Shown here: positions 54,068 to 63,641 of the stretch, piece after piece
How positions within the stretch are numbered: the first letter of the stretch is position 1
Layout of the letters: each line of letters starts with the position of its first letter
Source of the DNA: Pseudomonas cannabina
GTDB lineage: Bacteria; Pseudomonadota; Gammaproteobacteria; Pseudomonadales; Pseudomonadaceae
Assembly: GCF_900100365.1 (NCBI RefSeq)
Contig: NZ_FNKU01000001.1
Span: forward strand, 1,054,001-1,118,000
DNA: 64,000 bases
Reading direction: 5' to 3'
Made by a program: the position numbers and the translations under genes
The notes under the pieces: generated by a model
What the model saw: the letters and a program-made list of their open reading frames with translations, nothing else
Databases searched by the model: none
Told to the model about the DNA's origin: nothing

Positions 54068-55039
54068 ATGCAAAAAAAAGCATCTCAGGACGTTAGAGCT
54101 TTGATACACGTCGCAGATCCGGTCGGTGCAGGAGTACCCCTGGATATTGCATGGCTGACCGGCATCATTCCCTTGGGCTTCGTCCCCGGAGAGATCGTCA
54201 TCAGCCCCGATGAAACAACGCTGTATGTCGCCCATGAAAGCGGTCGCGAGGTCAGCGTGGTCGATATTGCCTCCGCAAGCGTGGTGGGTGCGGTAAAGCG
54301 CGCCGGGGCAGGCGCCATTACGCTGAGTCCCGATGGAAAACGGCTGTACACGATCGGCCAGAAGAAGTGCTACGTGGTCGACACCCGTCTGCGCGAAGTG
54401 ATCCGCATCATCCCTGCGGCCAACGTGAACAGGATTCTGTGCAGCCCGGATGGCCGATTCATCTGTCTGTCCTTTCAGGATGCGCCGGGGGGACTCATCC
54501 GGGTGATCGAAACGGAAAACTACACGGTCGAAAACGATTTCGATCTGGGCTCGCTGTCCATGGCTTCGCTGGCCCTGGCGGTCAGCCCCGACAATCGTCG
54601 GGTCTACGCCACAACCCTGCTGGATCGGCAGGCGCCAACCGACGTTCTCGCCATCGGCACGCTCGATTACCTGCAGCATGACATTCCCGGTTTTGCCGAC
54701 CCTCGCTCCATGGTCATCAGTTCTGATGGTGACCGCCTTTACGTGGGTGGGATCGACGAGGTCTACGTGGTGGACGCCACCACCAACCGGATGTTCTACC
54801 GGGAAAAAATCGGTGCGCAAGGCTACCCGGTCAAAGTCATCGGCATCACCCCGGACAATCGCTATGTCTATGCCGTCTACACCTGTAATTACGACGTCTA
54901 CAGAATCGATACGGTGAAGGGCGTCACGACCTGCATTGCTTATTTCCCTTCCGTGGGCGGTTCGGTGCTGAACAAAGCGGGTACTTACATCTACACCACC
55001 CACGCGGACATGAGCTGGATTTCGATCTACAAGTTGTAG
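54068..55039 (+). CDS. YncE-like beta-propeller protein
   Basis: A 323-residue protein made of repeated beta-propeller blades of the YVTN/YncE type, for example ISPDETTLYVAHESGREVSV, LSPDGKRLYTIGQK, VSPDNRRVYATTLL, ISSDGDRLYVGGIDEVYVV and ITPDNRYVYAVY. No signal peptide is visible, so it may be cytoplasmic. The ATG at 54068 is taken over a GTG 9 bases upstream. The function of such proteins is usually unknown. It lies upstream of the apyrase-like gene on the same strand (158-base gap). Confidence 0.8.
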   Translation: MQKKASQDVRALIHVADPVGAGVPLDIAWLTGIIPLGFVPGEIVISPDETTLYVAHESGREVSVVDIASASVVGAVKRAGAGAITLSPDGKRLYTIGQKKCYVVDTRLREVIRIIPAANVNRILCSPDGRFICLSFQDAPGGLIRVIETENYTVENDFDLGSLSMASLALAVSPDNRRVYATTLLDRQAPTDVLAIGTLDYLQHDIPGFADPRSMVISSDGDRLYVGGIDEVYVVDATTNRMFYREKIGAQGYPVKVIGITPDNRYVYAVYTCNYDVYRIDTVKGVTTCIAYFPSVGGSVLNKAGTYIYTTHADMSWISIYKL

Positions 55040-55197
55040 GCTGTTATTTACTGGCTGCCAAGCGAGAGGCGGTGGGAGAGACGTGTCGGTAAGCTGAACA
55101 TAGTTCGGTGTTTTTTTGGAAGGGATTCAGTCGTTATCGGGTGCTTGAATTGCCTGTCTTTACAGACTGCCGTTAAACTTCACAAGGAGTGATGTCC

Positions 55198-56406
55198 ATG
55201 ATTTTATTATTCGGGTTCAGGTATTTCAGAGCTGTCTGTGTTGCGTTATTTGTTTTGAACGTGCCGCTTGCAACGGTCAGGGCAGATGTTCAGCCAGAGA
55301 CATGGCAGGTGGTTGTTGATGCCGGAAGCAGCAAAACGCGCGGTATTCTTTATCGGTTATCCGCCGACACAGTGACGCCGGTTGTGGAATACAACTCCAA
55401 ACTGCCACTGGCCAGTTATGCACGTGTGCCTGACGACTCAGGCACCCTGTTAATAGCGCCCTTGCTGGACGCGCTGGAGAGGCTGGCCGCTGACAAGAAA
55501 TACGCATTGGAGAAAAATACTGTTCTTGTGAATGTTCTGGGTACCGCTGGCATGCGCGAGTTGTCTGCGGGTCAGCAAGAGGCTATTTATAAGGCTGTGA
55601 ACACGTCGATTCTGGCCAAGGGCTGGGCGTTGGGGGAAGTGGGCACGATAGACGGCAGGGATGAGGGAATATTTGCCTGGGTGCACCTCAACTTTTTAAA
55701 AGGGCTGGCAACGTCTGACAACACGTTGGGCATCATCGAAATGGGCGGTGCTTCGAGTCAAATCACTTTCGCGCTCAAGTCTCCATCGGCAGATGAAACA
55801 GACGTCAGTAAAAATGCCCGTACCGTAACGTGGAATGGAAAAACCTATTCAGTTATGAGTGAAAGCCTGCTGGGCTTGGGTGCCGATGCTGCCAGGACGT
55901 CCATGAACAAAATAAAGCTGCAGGACCAACGTTGTTACCCAGAAGGTGCGCCTGTAATGAAAGTGCCCACGACGGGCGAGTTTGATTTCGCAGAGTGCGA
56001 CCGTGCTTACGATGATGCTATAGCCGCCCACTACCAGTCTGAAATCAACAAGCTGATCCCTATTGTCAAATCAAGTGACTATGCTCAAACTGATTTCGTT
56101 GGATTGAGTTCGCTGTACTACACGCTCAATTTTTTCAACAGCGATATTCCTGATCGAGAGAAACTGAAGTCTGCCCTTGAACAGTCTTGTAAGCGTTACG
56201 CGGATATTGAAGAAAGTCTCAGGCAGGATGACCTGAAAGACAAATACCAGCCTGAAAATAAATGTGCGAACGGCGTGTTTGTTTATGATCTTCTTTATGA
56301 TTACTTACAGTTGGGGAACGGGCGGCTCACCGCCTTGAAAAAAGTTGAAAATATGGATATTCGCTGGACCGACGGGTTTTTATTGCTGGGTAAGCAAGCT
56401 CCATGA
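55198..56406 (+). CDS. Secreted apyrase-like GDA1/CD39 nucleoside phosphatase
   Basis: A 402-residue protein. An N-terminal hydrophobic signal (about residues 1-28, ending near TVRA) directs export. The apyrase conserved regions are visible in order: ACR1 VDAGSSKTRGILY, ACR2 LGTAGMREL, ACR3 GRDEGIFAWV with the catalytic Glu, and ACR4 EMGGASSQITF. ACR5 is weaker (SLLGLGADAA). This family removes phosphate from nucleoside tri- and diphosphates in the periplasm or outside the cell. The start uses an AAGGAG site 9-14 bases upstream. Composition is markedly lower in GC than its neighbours, suggesting acquisition. The substrate is inferred, not shown. Confidence 0.85.
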   Translation: MILLFGFRYFRAVCVALFVLNVPLATVRADVQPETWQVVVDAGSSKTRGILYRLSADTVTPVVEYNSKLPLASYARVPDDSGTLLIAPLLDALERLAADKKYALEKNTVLVNVLGTAGMRELSAGQQEAIYKAVNTSILAKGWALGEVGTIDGRDEGIFAWVHLNFLKGLATSDNTLGIIEMGGASSQITFALKSPSADETDVSKNARTVTWNGKTYSVMSESLLGLGADAARTSMNKIKLQDQRCYPEGAPVMKVPTTGEFDFAECDRAYDDAIAAHYQSEINKLIPIVKSSDYAQTDFVGLSSLYYTLNFFNSDIPDREKLKSALEQSCKRYADIEESLRQDDLKDKYQPENKCANGVFVYDLLYDYLQLGNGRLTALKKVENMDIRWTDGFLLLGKQAP

Positions 56407-56469
56407 AACGCCACCGAACGGCACAGCGCCAGTCAGCGGATAACGCAGACCTCTACGAAGTGCTATTAG

Positions 56470-56502
56470 TCAACGGCAGGCGGGTTTGCAGCCTGCCGTT
56501 GA
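56470..56502. terminator. Hairpin between apyrase-like gene and glcB
   Basis: Perfect 12-base arms TCAACGGCAGGC / GCCTGCCGTTGA with a 9-base loop, lying between two convergent genes. It lacks a strong U-tract. Confidence 0.7.
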
Positions 56503-56525
56503 TGTTCAAGTATGTCCGCAAACGA

Positions 56526-58712
56526 TCAGTGCTGATCCTTGAACGCAAGCCGGAACTCATGCAACAGCGGTTCGGTATAGCCCGAGGGCTGTTCGACGCC
56601 TTTGAACACCAGCGCGCACGCGGCCTTGAACGCCGTGGAGTGCTTGAAGTCTCGGGCCATGGGACGGTAATGCGCATCTCCGGCGTTCTGTTTGTCCACC
56701 ACTTTGGCCATACGCTCCAGCACGTTCTGCACGTCTTGCCGGCCAACGATGTCGTGCAGCAGCCAGTTGGCCATGTGCTGGCTGGAGATGCGCAACGTTG
56801 CCCGATCCTCCATCAGGCCGACGTTATGGATGTCCGGCACTTTGGAGCAGCCTATGCCCTGTTCGATCCAGCGCACCACATAGCCCAGCAGGCCCTGAGC
56901 GTTGTTTTCCAGCTCCTCGAGAATCTGCTCCCGCGTCCACGCCGGGCTGGCCACCACCGGGATGGTCAGCAAGTCGTCGAGCAGCGAATCGCTGACATCA
57001 GCTCGTGCCTGTTGCTCGAGCTGCTGCTGAATCTGCCGCACATCGACCTGATGGTAATGCAGCGCGTGCAGCGTGGCGGCAGTCGGCGAGGGCACCCAGG
57101 CCGTCGTCGCGCCGGCGTTGGGATGAGCAATTTTCTGTTCCAGCATGTCCGCCATGCGGTCAGGCATCGCCCACATGCCTTTGCCGATCTGCGCCCGACC
57201 GCGCAGGCCGCACGCGAGGCCGACCCGCACGTTATTGTGCTCGTACGCCTTGATCCACGGCGCGTTTTTCATCTCGCCTTTGCGCAATACCGGCCCGGCC
57301 TGCATCGCGCTGTGGATTTCATCGCCGGTCCGGTCGAGAAAGCCGGTGTTGATGAACGCTACCCGTGCCGACGCGGCCTCTATGCAGGCCTTGAGGTTGA
57401 CGCTGGTGCGTCGCTCCTCGTCCATAATGCCCATTTTCAAGGTGTTGCGCGGCAGCTTGAGTAGGTCTTCGATGCGGCTGAACAATTGATCGGCAAACGC
57501 TACTTCGGCCGGTCCGTGCATTTTCGGTTTGACGATGTAAATGCTGCCCGCCCGCGAGTTGCCACGGCGGCTCAGGTCGTGCAAACCGATCAGGCTGGTG
57601 ACGACACCGTCAAGGATGCCTTCGGGAATCGGGTTGTCGTCCTGATCGACAACGGCCGGATGGGTCATCAAGTGGCCCACGTTGCGAATGAACAGCAGCG
57701 AGCGCCCGCGCAACGTCAGTTCGCCGCCGGCTGCTGCGTGGTAGGTGCGGTCAGGGTTGAGGCGACGGGTGACAGGCTTGCCGCCCTTGTCCAGAGTTTC
57801 GGTCAGATCGCCCTTCATCAGGCCCAGCCAGTTGCGGTAGACCAGCACCTTGTCATCGGCATCCACCGCGGCGACCGAGTCTTCGCAATCGATGATGGTC
57901 GAGAGCGCCGACTCCAGCAGCAGGTCCTTGATTCCGGCAGGGTCAGTGCTGCCGACCGTGTGTTGCGGGTCGAACCGGATTTCGATATGCAGGCCGTGAT
58001 GCTTGAGCAGCACCGCTTCTGGCTGACCCGGTTCGCCTTTGAAACCGACATACTTTTCCGGTTGTTGCAGAACGGTGTTCGAACCATCGGCCAGGGCGAT
58101 GCGCAGTTCGCTGTGTTCGATGTGATAACCGGTGGCATCGTTGTGACTGCCCTTGGCAAGCGGCGCGCTGGTGTCGAGCAGGTTGCGGGCAAAAGCGATC
58201 ACCTTGGCCCCGCGCAACGGATTGTAGCCGGCACGGATTTCCGCGCCGTTGGCGGTGGAAATCACATCGGTGCCATACAAGGCATCGTACAGCGAGCCCC
58301 AGCGCGCGTTCGCCGTGTTCGCCGCGTTCAGCGCATAGCGCGCATTGCTGGCAGGCACCACCAGTTGCGGACCGGCCTGCTCGCTGATTTCCAGATCGAC
58401 GTTGGCGGTGGTGGCGCTGACGTGTTGCGGCTCGGGTTGCAGGTAGCCGATCGCACTCAGAAAATTGCGATACGCGGGCATGTCTCTGATCGGGCCGGGA
58501 TGCGCCTTGTGCCAGGTGTCCAGCTCGGCCTGCAAGCGCTCGCGTTCGGCGAGCAGTTCGCGGTTGTGCGGGGCCAGGTCGTGGACCAGCGCATCGAAGC
58601 CTTCCCAGAATGCTTCCGTGTCCAGGTGAGTGCCGGGTAATACGTCCTCTTCGATGAATCGGTGCAGATTGACGGCCACCTTCAGGCGGTGGCATTTGAC
58701 GAAATCGGTCAT
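56526..58712 (-). CDS. glcB: Malate synthase G
   Basis: A 728-residue enzyme of the usual length for form G. It condenses glyoxylate with acetyl-CoA to give malate. Conserved catalytic blocks include [20 protein letters not shown] (early TIM-barrel part) and [24 protein letters not shown] sequence ([19 protein letters not shown]) with the active-site Glu and Asp residues, plus [20 protein letters not shown]. It is the last gene of the glycolate operon in this window, 128 bases after glcG, so it may also be expressed separately. Confidence 0.95.
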   Translation of the reverse strand: MTDFVKCHRLKVAVNLHRFIEEDVLPGTHLDTEAFWEGFDALVHDLAPHNRELLAERERLQAELDTWHKAHPGPIRDMPAYRNFLSAIGYLQPEPQHVSATTANVDLEISEQAGPQLVVPASNARYALNAANTANARWGSLYDALYGTDVISTANGAEIRAGYNPLRGAKVIAFARNLLDTSAPLAKGSHNDATGYHIEHSELRIALADGSNTVLQQPEKYVGFKGEPGQPEAVLLKHHGLHIEIRFDPQHTVGSTDPAGIKDLLLESALSTIIDCEDSVAAVDADDKVLVYRNWLGLMKGDLTETLDKGGKPVTRRLNPDRTYHAAAGGELTLRGRSLLFIRNVGHLMTHPAVVDQDDNPIPEGILDGVVTSLIGLHDLSRRGNSRAGSIYIVKPKMHGPAEVAFADQLFSRIEDLLKLPRNTLKMGIMDEERRTSVNLKACIEAASARVAFINTGFLDRTGDEIHSAMQAGPVLRKGEMKNAPWIKAYEHNNVRVGLACGLRGRAQIGKGMWAMPDRMADMLEQKIAHPNAGATTAWVPSPTAATLHALHYHQVDVRQIQQQLEQQARADVSDSLLDDLLTIPVVASPAWTREQILEELENNAQGLLGYVVRWIEQGIGCSKVPDIHNVGLMEDRATLRISSQHMANWLLHDIVGRQDVQNVLERMAKVVDKQNAGDAHYRPMARDFKHSTAFKAACALVFKGVEQPSGYTEPLLHEFRLAFKDQH

Positions 58713-58840
58713 TCAGTTGGCTCCGTGTAGAGGTCGCGCTGCCTGTCGTGGGCATCGTTTGGTCGTCTGACAGGCAGTCTTCGTGAAGAAGGCGGATCGC
58801 CGCCCCGGTCGCTCCCGGATGGGGGGAGCAAGGTGAACCC

Positions 58841-59248
58841 TCAATCCGCATTCAGCGCGGCGATGCCGACTTTGGCGACCTGGGCATCCTGCTCGGCTTT
58901 CACGCCGGAAACACCGACTGCACCGATGATCTGGCCGTCGACGATGACCGGCACGCCGCCTTCCAGCGAGGTCAGCAGCGGGGCACTGAGGAACGCGGTC
59001 CGGCCACCGTTGACCATCTCTTCGTAGCCTTTCGACTCACGTTTGCCAAGTGCCGAGGTGCGGGCTTTTTCAATCGAGATGTAGCTGCTGATAGGCGTGG
59101 CATCGTCCAGGCGCTCGAAGGCCAGCAGGTGGCCGCCGTCGTCGACGACAGCGATGGAAACTGCCCAGCCATTGGTCTGGGCTTCATCACGCGCAGCGCC
59201 GAGCATCAGGCTGACTTCGGTCTGGGTCAGAACGGCTTTGATTTTCAT
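58841..59248 (-). CDS. glcG: GlcG/HbpS-like small protein
   Basis: A 135-residue protein with the DUF336/GlcG pattern: MLGAARDEAQTNGWAVSIAV, VDDGGHLLAFERLDDA, and PVIVDGQIIGAVGVSGVKAE. The family member HbpS binds haem. Its role in glycolate use is unknown, but it is regularly encoded with glcDEF. It follows glcF by 36 bases. Confidence 0.92.
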   Translation of the reverse strand: MKIKAVLTQTEVSLMLGAARDEAQTNGWAVSIAVVDDGGHLLAFERLDDATPISSYISIEKARTSALGKRESKGYEEMVNGGRTAFLSAPLLTSLEGGVPVIVDGQIIGAVGVSGVKAEQDAQVAKVGIAALNAD

Positions 59249-59284
59249 GAGGGTTCTCCGCAGCAGGGGTTATTCAATAGGAGT

Positions 59285-60517
59285 TCAGCGCGATTCAGGA
59301 GTGCCAATGGCCTCGTCAATCAGTTCGATCCAGTGCCGCACGGGCGTTCGGCCAGCGCTTGCCAGATGGGTCTGGCAGCCGATATTGGCGGTGGCGATGA
59401 CCTGGGGGTTACCGCTTTCCAGCGCGTTCAGGCGGTTGTCGCGTAACTGGCGCGCCAGCACCGGTTGCGTGATGGAATAGGTGCCCGCCGAGCCGCAGCA
59501 TAGATGACCGTCCGGCACGCTGGTGAGGTTGAAGCCCAGCCGGAGCAGAAGCCTCTCGACCTCGCCGCCGAGTTTCAGTGCGTGCTGCAAGGTGCACGGG
59601 CAGTGAAAGGCCAGACGTGTGTCCGTCCTCAGCCCAAGGGCTTCCAGCGGCTCGTCGCGCAATACCTCGACCAGATCTTTGCTCCGGGCACTGATCACTG
59701 CGGCCTTGTCGGCATAGAGCGGATCGTCGCGCAACAGATGGCCGTAATCCTTTATAAAAGCCCCGCAGCCGCTGGCGGTCTGGATGATACTTTCGGCACC
59801 GTTTTCCAGGGCTGGCCACCAGGCTTCGATCGTGCGACGCGCGCGCTCGAGGCCGGCGTCCTGCGCATTCAGATGGTAATCCACCGCGCCGCAGCAGCCA
59901 GCCGTACTGACCGGACTGACGCTGATGCCCAGGCGGTCCAGCACCCGCGCAGTTGCTGCATTGGTATTGGGCGACAGACCGGGCTGCACGCAGCCTTCAA
60001 GCAGCAGCACCCGCCGAGCGTGCCGTGGCACCGGGCGCAGACCGGCGGCGGGCGTGGTTGCAGGCAGCTTGTCTTGCAGGTTGCCCGGCAGCAGAGGGCG
60101 AAAGGTGTTGCCCAGCCCGATCAGCACCTTGAACAGCCCGGCGTTGGGCACAACCCGGCGCAAGCCTTCGCGCAACATTCGCTGGCTTGTCGAGCGTGGC
60201 ACGAGGGCATCCACCGCAGCGCGTCCGATGTCCAGCAGGTTGTGATAATCCACAGCGGACGGGCAAGTGGTTTCGCAGTTGCGACAGCTCAGGCAGCGGT
60301 CGAGGTGCAACTGGGTTTTCTCGGTGACTTCGTGGCCTTCCAGCACCTGCTTGATCAGATAGATTCTGCCGCGTGGGCCGTCCAGTTCGTCGCCCAGTAA
60401 TTGATACGTGGGACAGGTGGCGTTGCAGAAACCGCAATGCACGCAGCTACGCAGGATGCGCTCGGCTTCTGCGGCGCGGGGCAGGGTTCTGGCGTGGTCG
60501 CTCAAGGTGGTCTGCAT
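59285..60517 (-). CDS. glcF: Glycolate oxidase iron-sulfur subunit
   Basis: A 410-residue protein with two ferredoxin-type 4Fe-4S clusters: CVHCGFCNATCPTY near residue 26 and CLSCRNCETTCPS near residue 75. Two CCG-type motif regions follow (TAGCCGAVDYHL and LCCGSAGTYS), typical of GlcF. With GlcD and GlcE it oxidises glycolate to glyoxylate at the membrane. It starts 3 bases after glcE ends. Confidence 0.95.
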   Translation of the reverse strand: MQTTLSDHARTLPRAAEAERILRSCVHCGFCNATCPTYQLLGDELDGPRGRIYLIKQVLEGHEVTEKTQLHLDRCLSCRNCETTCPSAVDYHNLLDIGRAAVDALVPRSTSQRMLREGLRRVVPNAGLFKVLIGLGNTFRPLLPGNLQDKLPATTPAAGLRPVPRHARRVLLLEGCVQPGLSPNTNAATARVLDRLGISVSPVSTAGCCGAVDYHLNAQDAGLERARRTIEAWWPALENGAESIIQTASGCGAFIKDYGHLLRDDPLYADKAAVISARSKDLVEVLRDEPLEALGLRTDTRLAFHCPCTLQHALKLGGEVERLLLRLGFNLTSVPDGHLCCGSAGTYSITQPVLARQLRDNRLNALESGNPQVIATANIGCQTHLASAGRTPVRHWIELIDEAIGTPESR

Positions 60518-60520
60518 GCT

Positions 60521-61579
60521 TCAAAGCTCCGCGTACAGTCGGCCGGGGTTGAAAATGCCCTGCGGGTCGAGCCGGGTCTTGAGTGCCTGGTGGTAGCGCA
60601 GCAGCGGCACGGCCAACGGCTGAAAAGGGCTGTCGACATGGTTGTGGCGGTAACAGGTCGCATGCCCGCCAACGCTGGCCGTCAGGGTTCGAATGGTTTC
60701 ACTGTCGGCATCCGATTTCAGCCAGCGTTGCGCGCCGCCCCAATCGATCAGTTGCTCGCCGGGCAAACTCAGCACGCCGGTGTCGGCAGGCAGACTAATA
60801 CGCCATAGCGGGCGAGGGTCCTGAAAAAATGCCAGACGCTGCTCGTTCAGTTGCTGCCAGTACCCGGTATCGATCAGCTCACCTCCCAGTCGCTGATGCG
60901 CGGCCGCCACCGAGCCTTCGCCGCCCTCAAGGCGCAGCCGCAGCACCCGACCGTCGTGGCTGGCAGCGCTGATCGGCATGGGTTGCTGAGCCCATTCAGT
61001 CAGGCGGGCGAGGGCGCGGGCGCTGTCCATCTCCAGGGCGATGCTGTTGCACAGACGGGGTTTGGGCAGCACTTTGAGTGACACTTCGGTCAATAGCCCG
61101 AGGCAGCCAAAACTGCCTGTCAGCAGCCGCGAAACGTCATACCCCGCCACATTTTTCATCACTTCGCCGCCAAAGCGCAGGTGCTTGCCAAGACCGGTGA
61201 TCACCCGCGTGCCCAGCACGAAATCGCGTACCGAGCCGCTCCATGGGCGGCGCGGTCCTGACAGCCCGGCAGCGACCATGCCGCCGAGCGTCGCCATGCC
61301 GAAATCGGGCGGCTCGCACGGCAGCATCTGGCCCGCCGCGTCCAGCGCCTGCATCAGTTCGTTCAATGGCGTACCGGCGCGGGCGGTGATGACCAGTTCG
61401 GTGGGATCGTAACTGACGATGCCTCGGTGCTCGCGGGTGTCGAGTGGCTCGCCGCTGACCGGGCGCCCGAGAAACGCCTTGCTGTTGCCGCCCTGAATGC
61501 GCAGCGGTTTGCCGTCGTGCAGTGCCTGACTGACCTGTTCGAGCAGTGTCTGGCTGGCGTCCCGGTCTGCTGTGCTCAT
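60521..61579 (-). CDS. glcE: Glycolate oxidase FAD-binding subunit
   Basis: A 352-residue subunit with a PCMH-type FAD-binding domain: GGNSKAFLGRPVSGEPLDTR near residue 30, ELVITARAGTPLNELMQAL, and GGMVAAGLSGPRRPWSG. Its start overlaps the glcD stop by 1 base. It works as a heteromer with GlcD and GlcF. Confidence 0.95.
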   Translation of the reverse strand: MSTADRDASQTLLEQVSQALHDGKPLRIQGGNSKAFLGRPVSGEPLDTREHRGIVSYDPTELVITARAGTPLNELMQALDAAGQMLPCEPPDFGMATLGGMVAAGLSGPRRPWSGSVRDFVLGTRVITGLGKHLRFGGEVMKNVAGYDVSRLLTGSFGCLGLLTEVSLKVLPKPRLCNSIALEMDSARALARLTEWAQQPMPISAASHDGRVLRLRLEGGEGSVAAAHQRLGGELIDTGYWQQLNEQRLAFFQDPRPLWRISLPADTGVLSLPGEQLIDWGGAQRWLKSDADSETIRTLTASVGGHATCYRHNHVDSPFQPLAVPLLRYHQALKTRLDPQGIFNPGRLYAEL

Positions 61580-63078
61580 CAGAAACGCTCCAGTTCAGGG
61601 AATGGCAACTGACCGGCATGGATGTGCATGGCGCCGAATTCTGCGCAGCGCTGCAAGGTCGGAATGTTCTTGCCGGGATTGAGCAGGCCGCTGGCGTCGA
61701 ACGCTGCCTTGATGGCATGAAAAAAGGTCAGTTCGTCGCTGTTGAACTGCGCGCACATCTGATTGATCTTTTCGCGCCCGACCCCGTGCTCCCCGGTGAT
61801 GCTGCCGCCGACCTTGACGCACAGCTCCAGAATCCTGCCGCCCAGCGCCTCGGCACGTTCCAGTTCGCCGGGTTGATTGGCATCGAACAGGATCAGCGGG
61901 TGCATATTGCCATCGCCGGCATGAAACACATTGGCGACGCGCAGGCCGTATTGATCGGAAAGCTCGCTGATGCCGCGCAACACACCTGGCAGTTCGCGCC
62001 GCGGGATGGTTCCGTCCATGCAGTAATAGTCGGGCGAAAGACGCCCGACAGCCGGGAAAGCGTTCTTGCGTCCGGCCCAGAAACGCACGCGCTCAGCTTC
62101 GTCTCTGGCCTGTCGCACCTCGGTGGCACCCGCGCGTTCCAGCACCTCGCGGACGCGTTCGCAATCGGCGTGCACGTCGACTTCGACGCCATCGAGTTCG
62201 CACAGCAGAATGGCTTCGGCATCGACCGGATAGCCGGCGTGGATGAAGTCCTCGGCCGCGCGGATCGACAGGTTGTCCATCATCTCCAGCCCGCCGGGAA
62301 TAATGCCTGCTGCGATGATGTCGGCCACCGCGCGCCCGGCTTTCTCGACCGAGTCGAAGGCGGCGAGCAGCACTTTGGCCACCTGCGGGCGAGGCAGCAG
62401 CTTGACGGTGACTTCAGTGATGATGCCGAGCATGCCTTCAGAGCCGGTAAACAATGCCAGCAAGTCAAAGCCCGGCGAATCCAGCGTGTCGCCGCCCAGT
62501 GTCATGGGCTCGCCTTCAATCGTCAGGATCTCGACCTTGAGCAGGTTGTGCACGGTCAGCCCGTATTTCAGGCAGTGCACGCCGCCGGCGTTTTCCGCGA
62601 CGTTGCCGCCGATGGAACAGGCGATTTGCGAGGACGGGTCGGGCGCGTAATACAGGCTATGTGGCGCGGCGGCCTGGGAAATGGCGAGGTTGCGCACGCC
62701 GGGTTGTACGCGTGCGAGGCGGGCCGCAGGGTTGATGTCGAGGATCTGGTTGAAGCGCGCCATGACCAGCAACACGCCTTTTTCCAGCGGCAGCGCGCCG
62801 CCTGACAAACCTGTGCCCGCGCCGCGTGCCACCACGGGAATAGCGCGTTGATGGCAGCGCTTGAGCAACGTTTGCAGCTCTTCGAAATGGCGGGGCAAGA
62901 CCACCAGCATCGGCGTGCTGCGATAGGCCGACAATCCGTCACATTCGTAAGGCCGCAGCTCTTCGGGGCGATGCAGGATATCCAGATCGGGCAACAGGCG
63001 CTGCAGGTCATGCAGCAGCTGGTGCTTGTCGACAGCAGGCAACACGCCATCGATGCGTTCGTCGTACAGAATATTCAT
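61579..63078 (-). CDS. glcD: Glycolate oxidase catalytic FAD subunit
   Basis: A 499-residue FAD-linked oxidase. The FAD-binding segments PVVARGAGTGLSGGALPLE and IACSIGGNVAENAGGVHCLK are characteristic, and the C-terminal domain has FHAGDGNMHPLILFD and GSITGEHGVGREK. It is the first gene of the glcDEFG-glcB operon. The glcC regulator is not in the window. Confidence 0.96.
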   Translation of the reverse strand: MNILYDERIDGVLPAVDKHQLLHDLQRLLPDLDILHRPEELRPYECDGLSAYRSTPMLVVLPRHFEELQTLLKRCHQRAIPVVARGAGTGLSGGALPLEKGVLLVMARFNQILDINPAARLARVQPGVRNLAISQAAAPHSLYYAPDPSSQIACSIGGNVAENAGGVHCLKYGLTVHNLLKVEILTIEGEPMTLGGDTLDSPGFDLLALFTGSEGMLGIITEVTVKLLPRPQVAKVLLAAFDSVEKAGRAVADIIAAGIIPGGLEMMDNLSIRAAEDFIHAGYPVDAEAILLCELDGVEVDVHADCERVREVLERAGATEVRQARDEAERVRFWAGRKNAFPAVGRLSPDYYCMDGTIPRRELPGVLRGISELSDQYGLRVANVFHAGDGNMHPLILFDANQPGELERAEALGGRILELCVKVGGSITGEHGVGREKINQMCAQFNSDELTFFHAIKAAFDASGLLNPGKNIPTLQRCAEFGAMHIHAGQLPFPELERF

Positions 63079-63215
63079 CAGGCCCCCAGCATTATTTTTA
63101 TCGGGTCAACCCATCCTAGCTCATTCAGCGCGTGGCCAGAGTTGACAGCCTTGCAGAGATCGCTCAATTTACGCATTACGTAATGGAGTTATGAAAAAAA
63201 CAACAGTCAGCACCC

Positions 63216-63499
63216 ATGCGTTCAGCAAGCGACTCCGTGGACCTTTTCACTTATTACCGGTCAACCTCCAGTCATCGCGTGCGTATTGCACTGGCGCTGA
63301 AAGGGCTGGATCACACCGTGATCCCGGTCAACCTGATGCGTGTTGCTGATGTTTACCTGTTGCCTCGGTTGTACGCGGCACGTCGTTACGGTGCAGGGCT
63401 GGAGGTGTAGCCGCGCATTCAGCGGGTCGAGCGCCTGGCCATGCAGCACCGGCCTTTCAGCAAGCGCATCCTGATGCACAATCGGACAAGCCGGAGTAG
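63216..63499 (+). pseudogene. maiA: Decayed maleylacetoacetate isomerase
   Basis: The left part encodes the maiA N-terminus (DLFTYYRSTSSHRVRIALAL, continuing KGLDHTVIPVNLMR). It then joins, without the roughly 120-residue middle, to the C-terminal segment VADVYLLPRLYAARRYGAG, in frame. A TAG at 63408-63410 stops translation where a Tyr codon is expected. The rest of the C-terminus (PRIQRVERLAMQH, then AHPDAQSDKPE, stop 63497-63499) is present but in two frames. So deletion, nonsense and frameshift have all occurred. hppD of the same tyrosine route starts about 140 bases downstream. Confidence 0.85.
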
Positions 63500-63641
63500 G
63501 CTGCCCTCATGAAGATTCTTGGTCTGCAACTGATTTTCGGTGATTTCCTCGCTCGCAGCGTGCGAGGTATTCCGTGTGCGCCGCCCGCAGGACAGTGATT
63601 GCGTCGTTTATTCACCCTCACTTTCCTGCAAGGAGCCAGTC

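Noticed and set aside
56403..57464. A 353-codon plus-strand frame
   Set aside because: Antisense to glcB, whose sequence is fully conserved in the other direction.
61546..62805. A 419-codon plus-strand frame
   Set aside because: Antisense to glcD; high GC third positions create long shadow frames here.
63509..63598. A short frame beginning [15 protein letters not shown] before hppD
   Set aside because: Only 29 codons, with a poorly placed ribosome site and no known family; could be chance.
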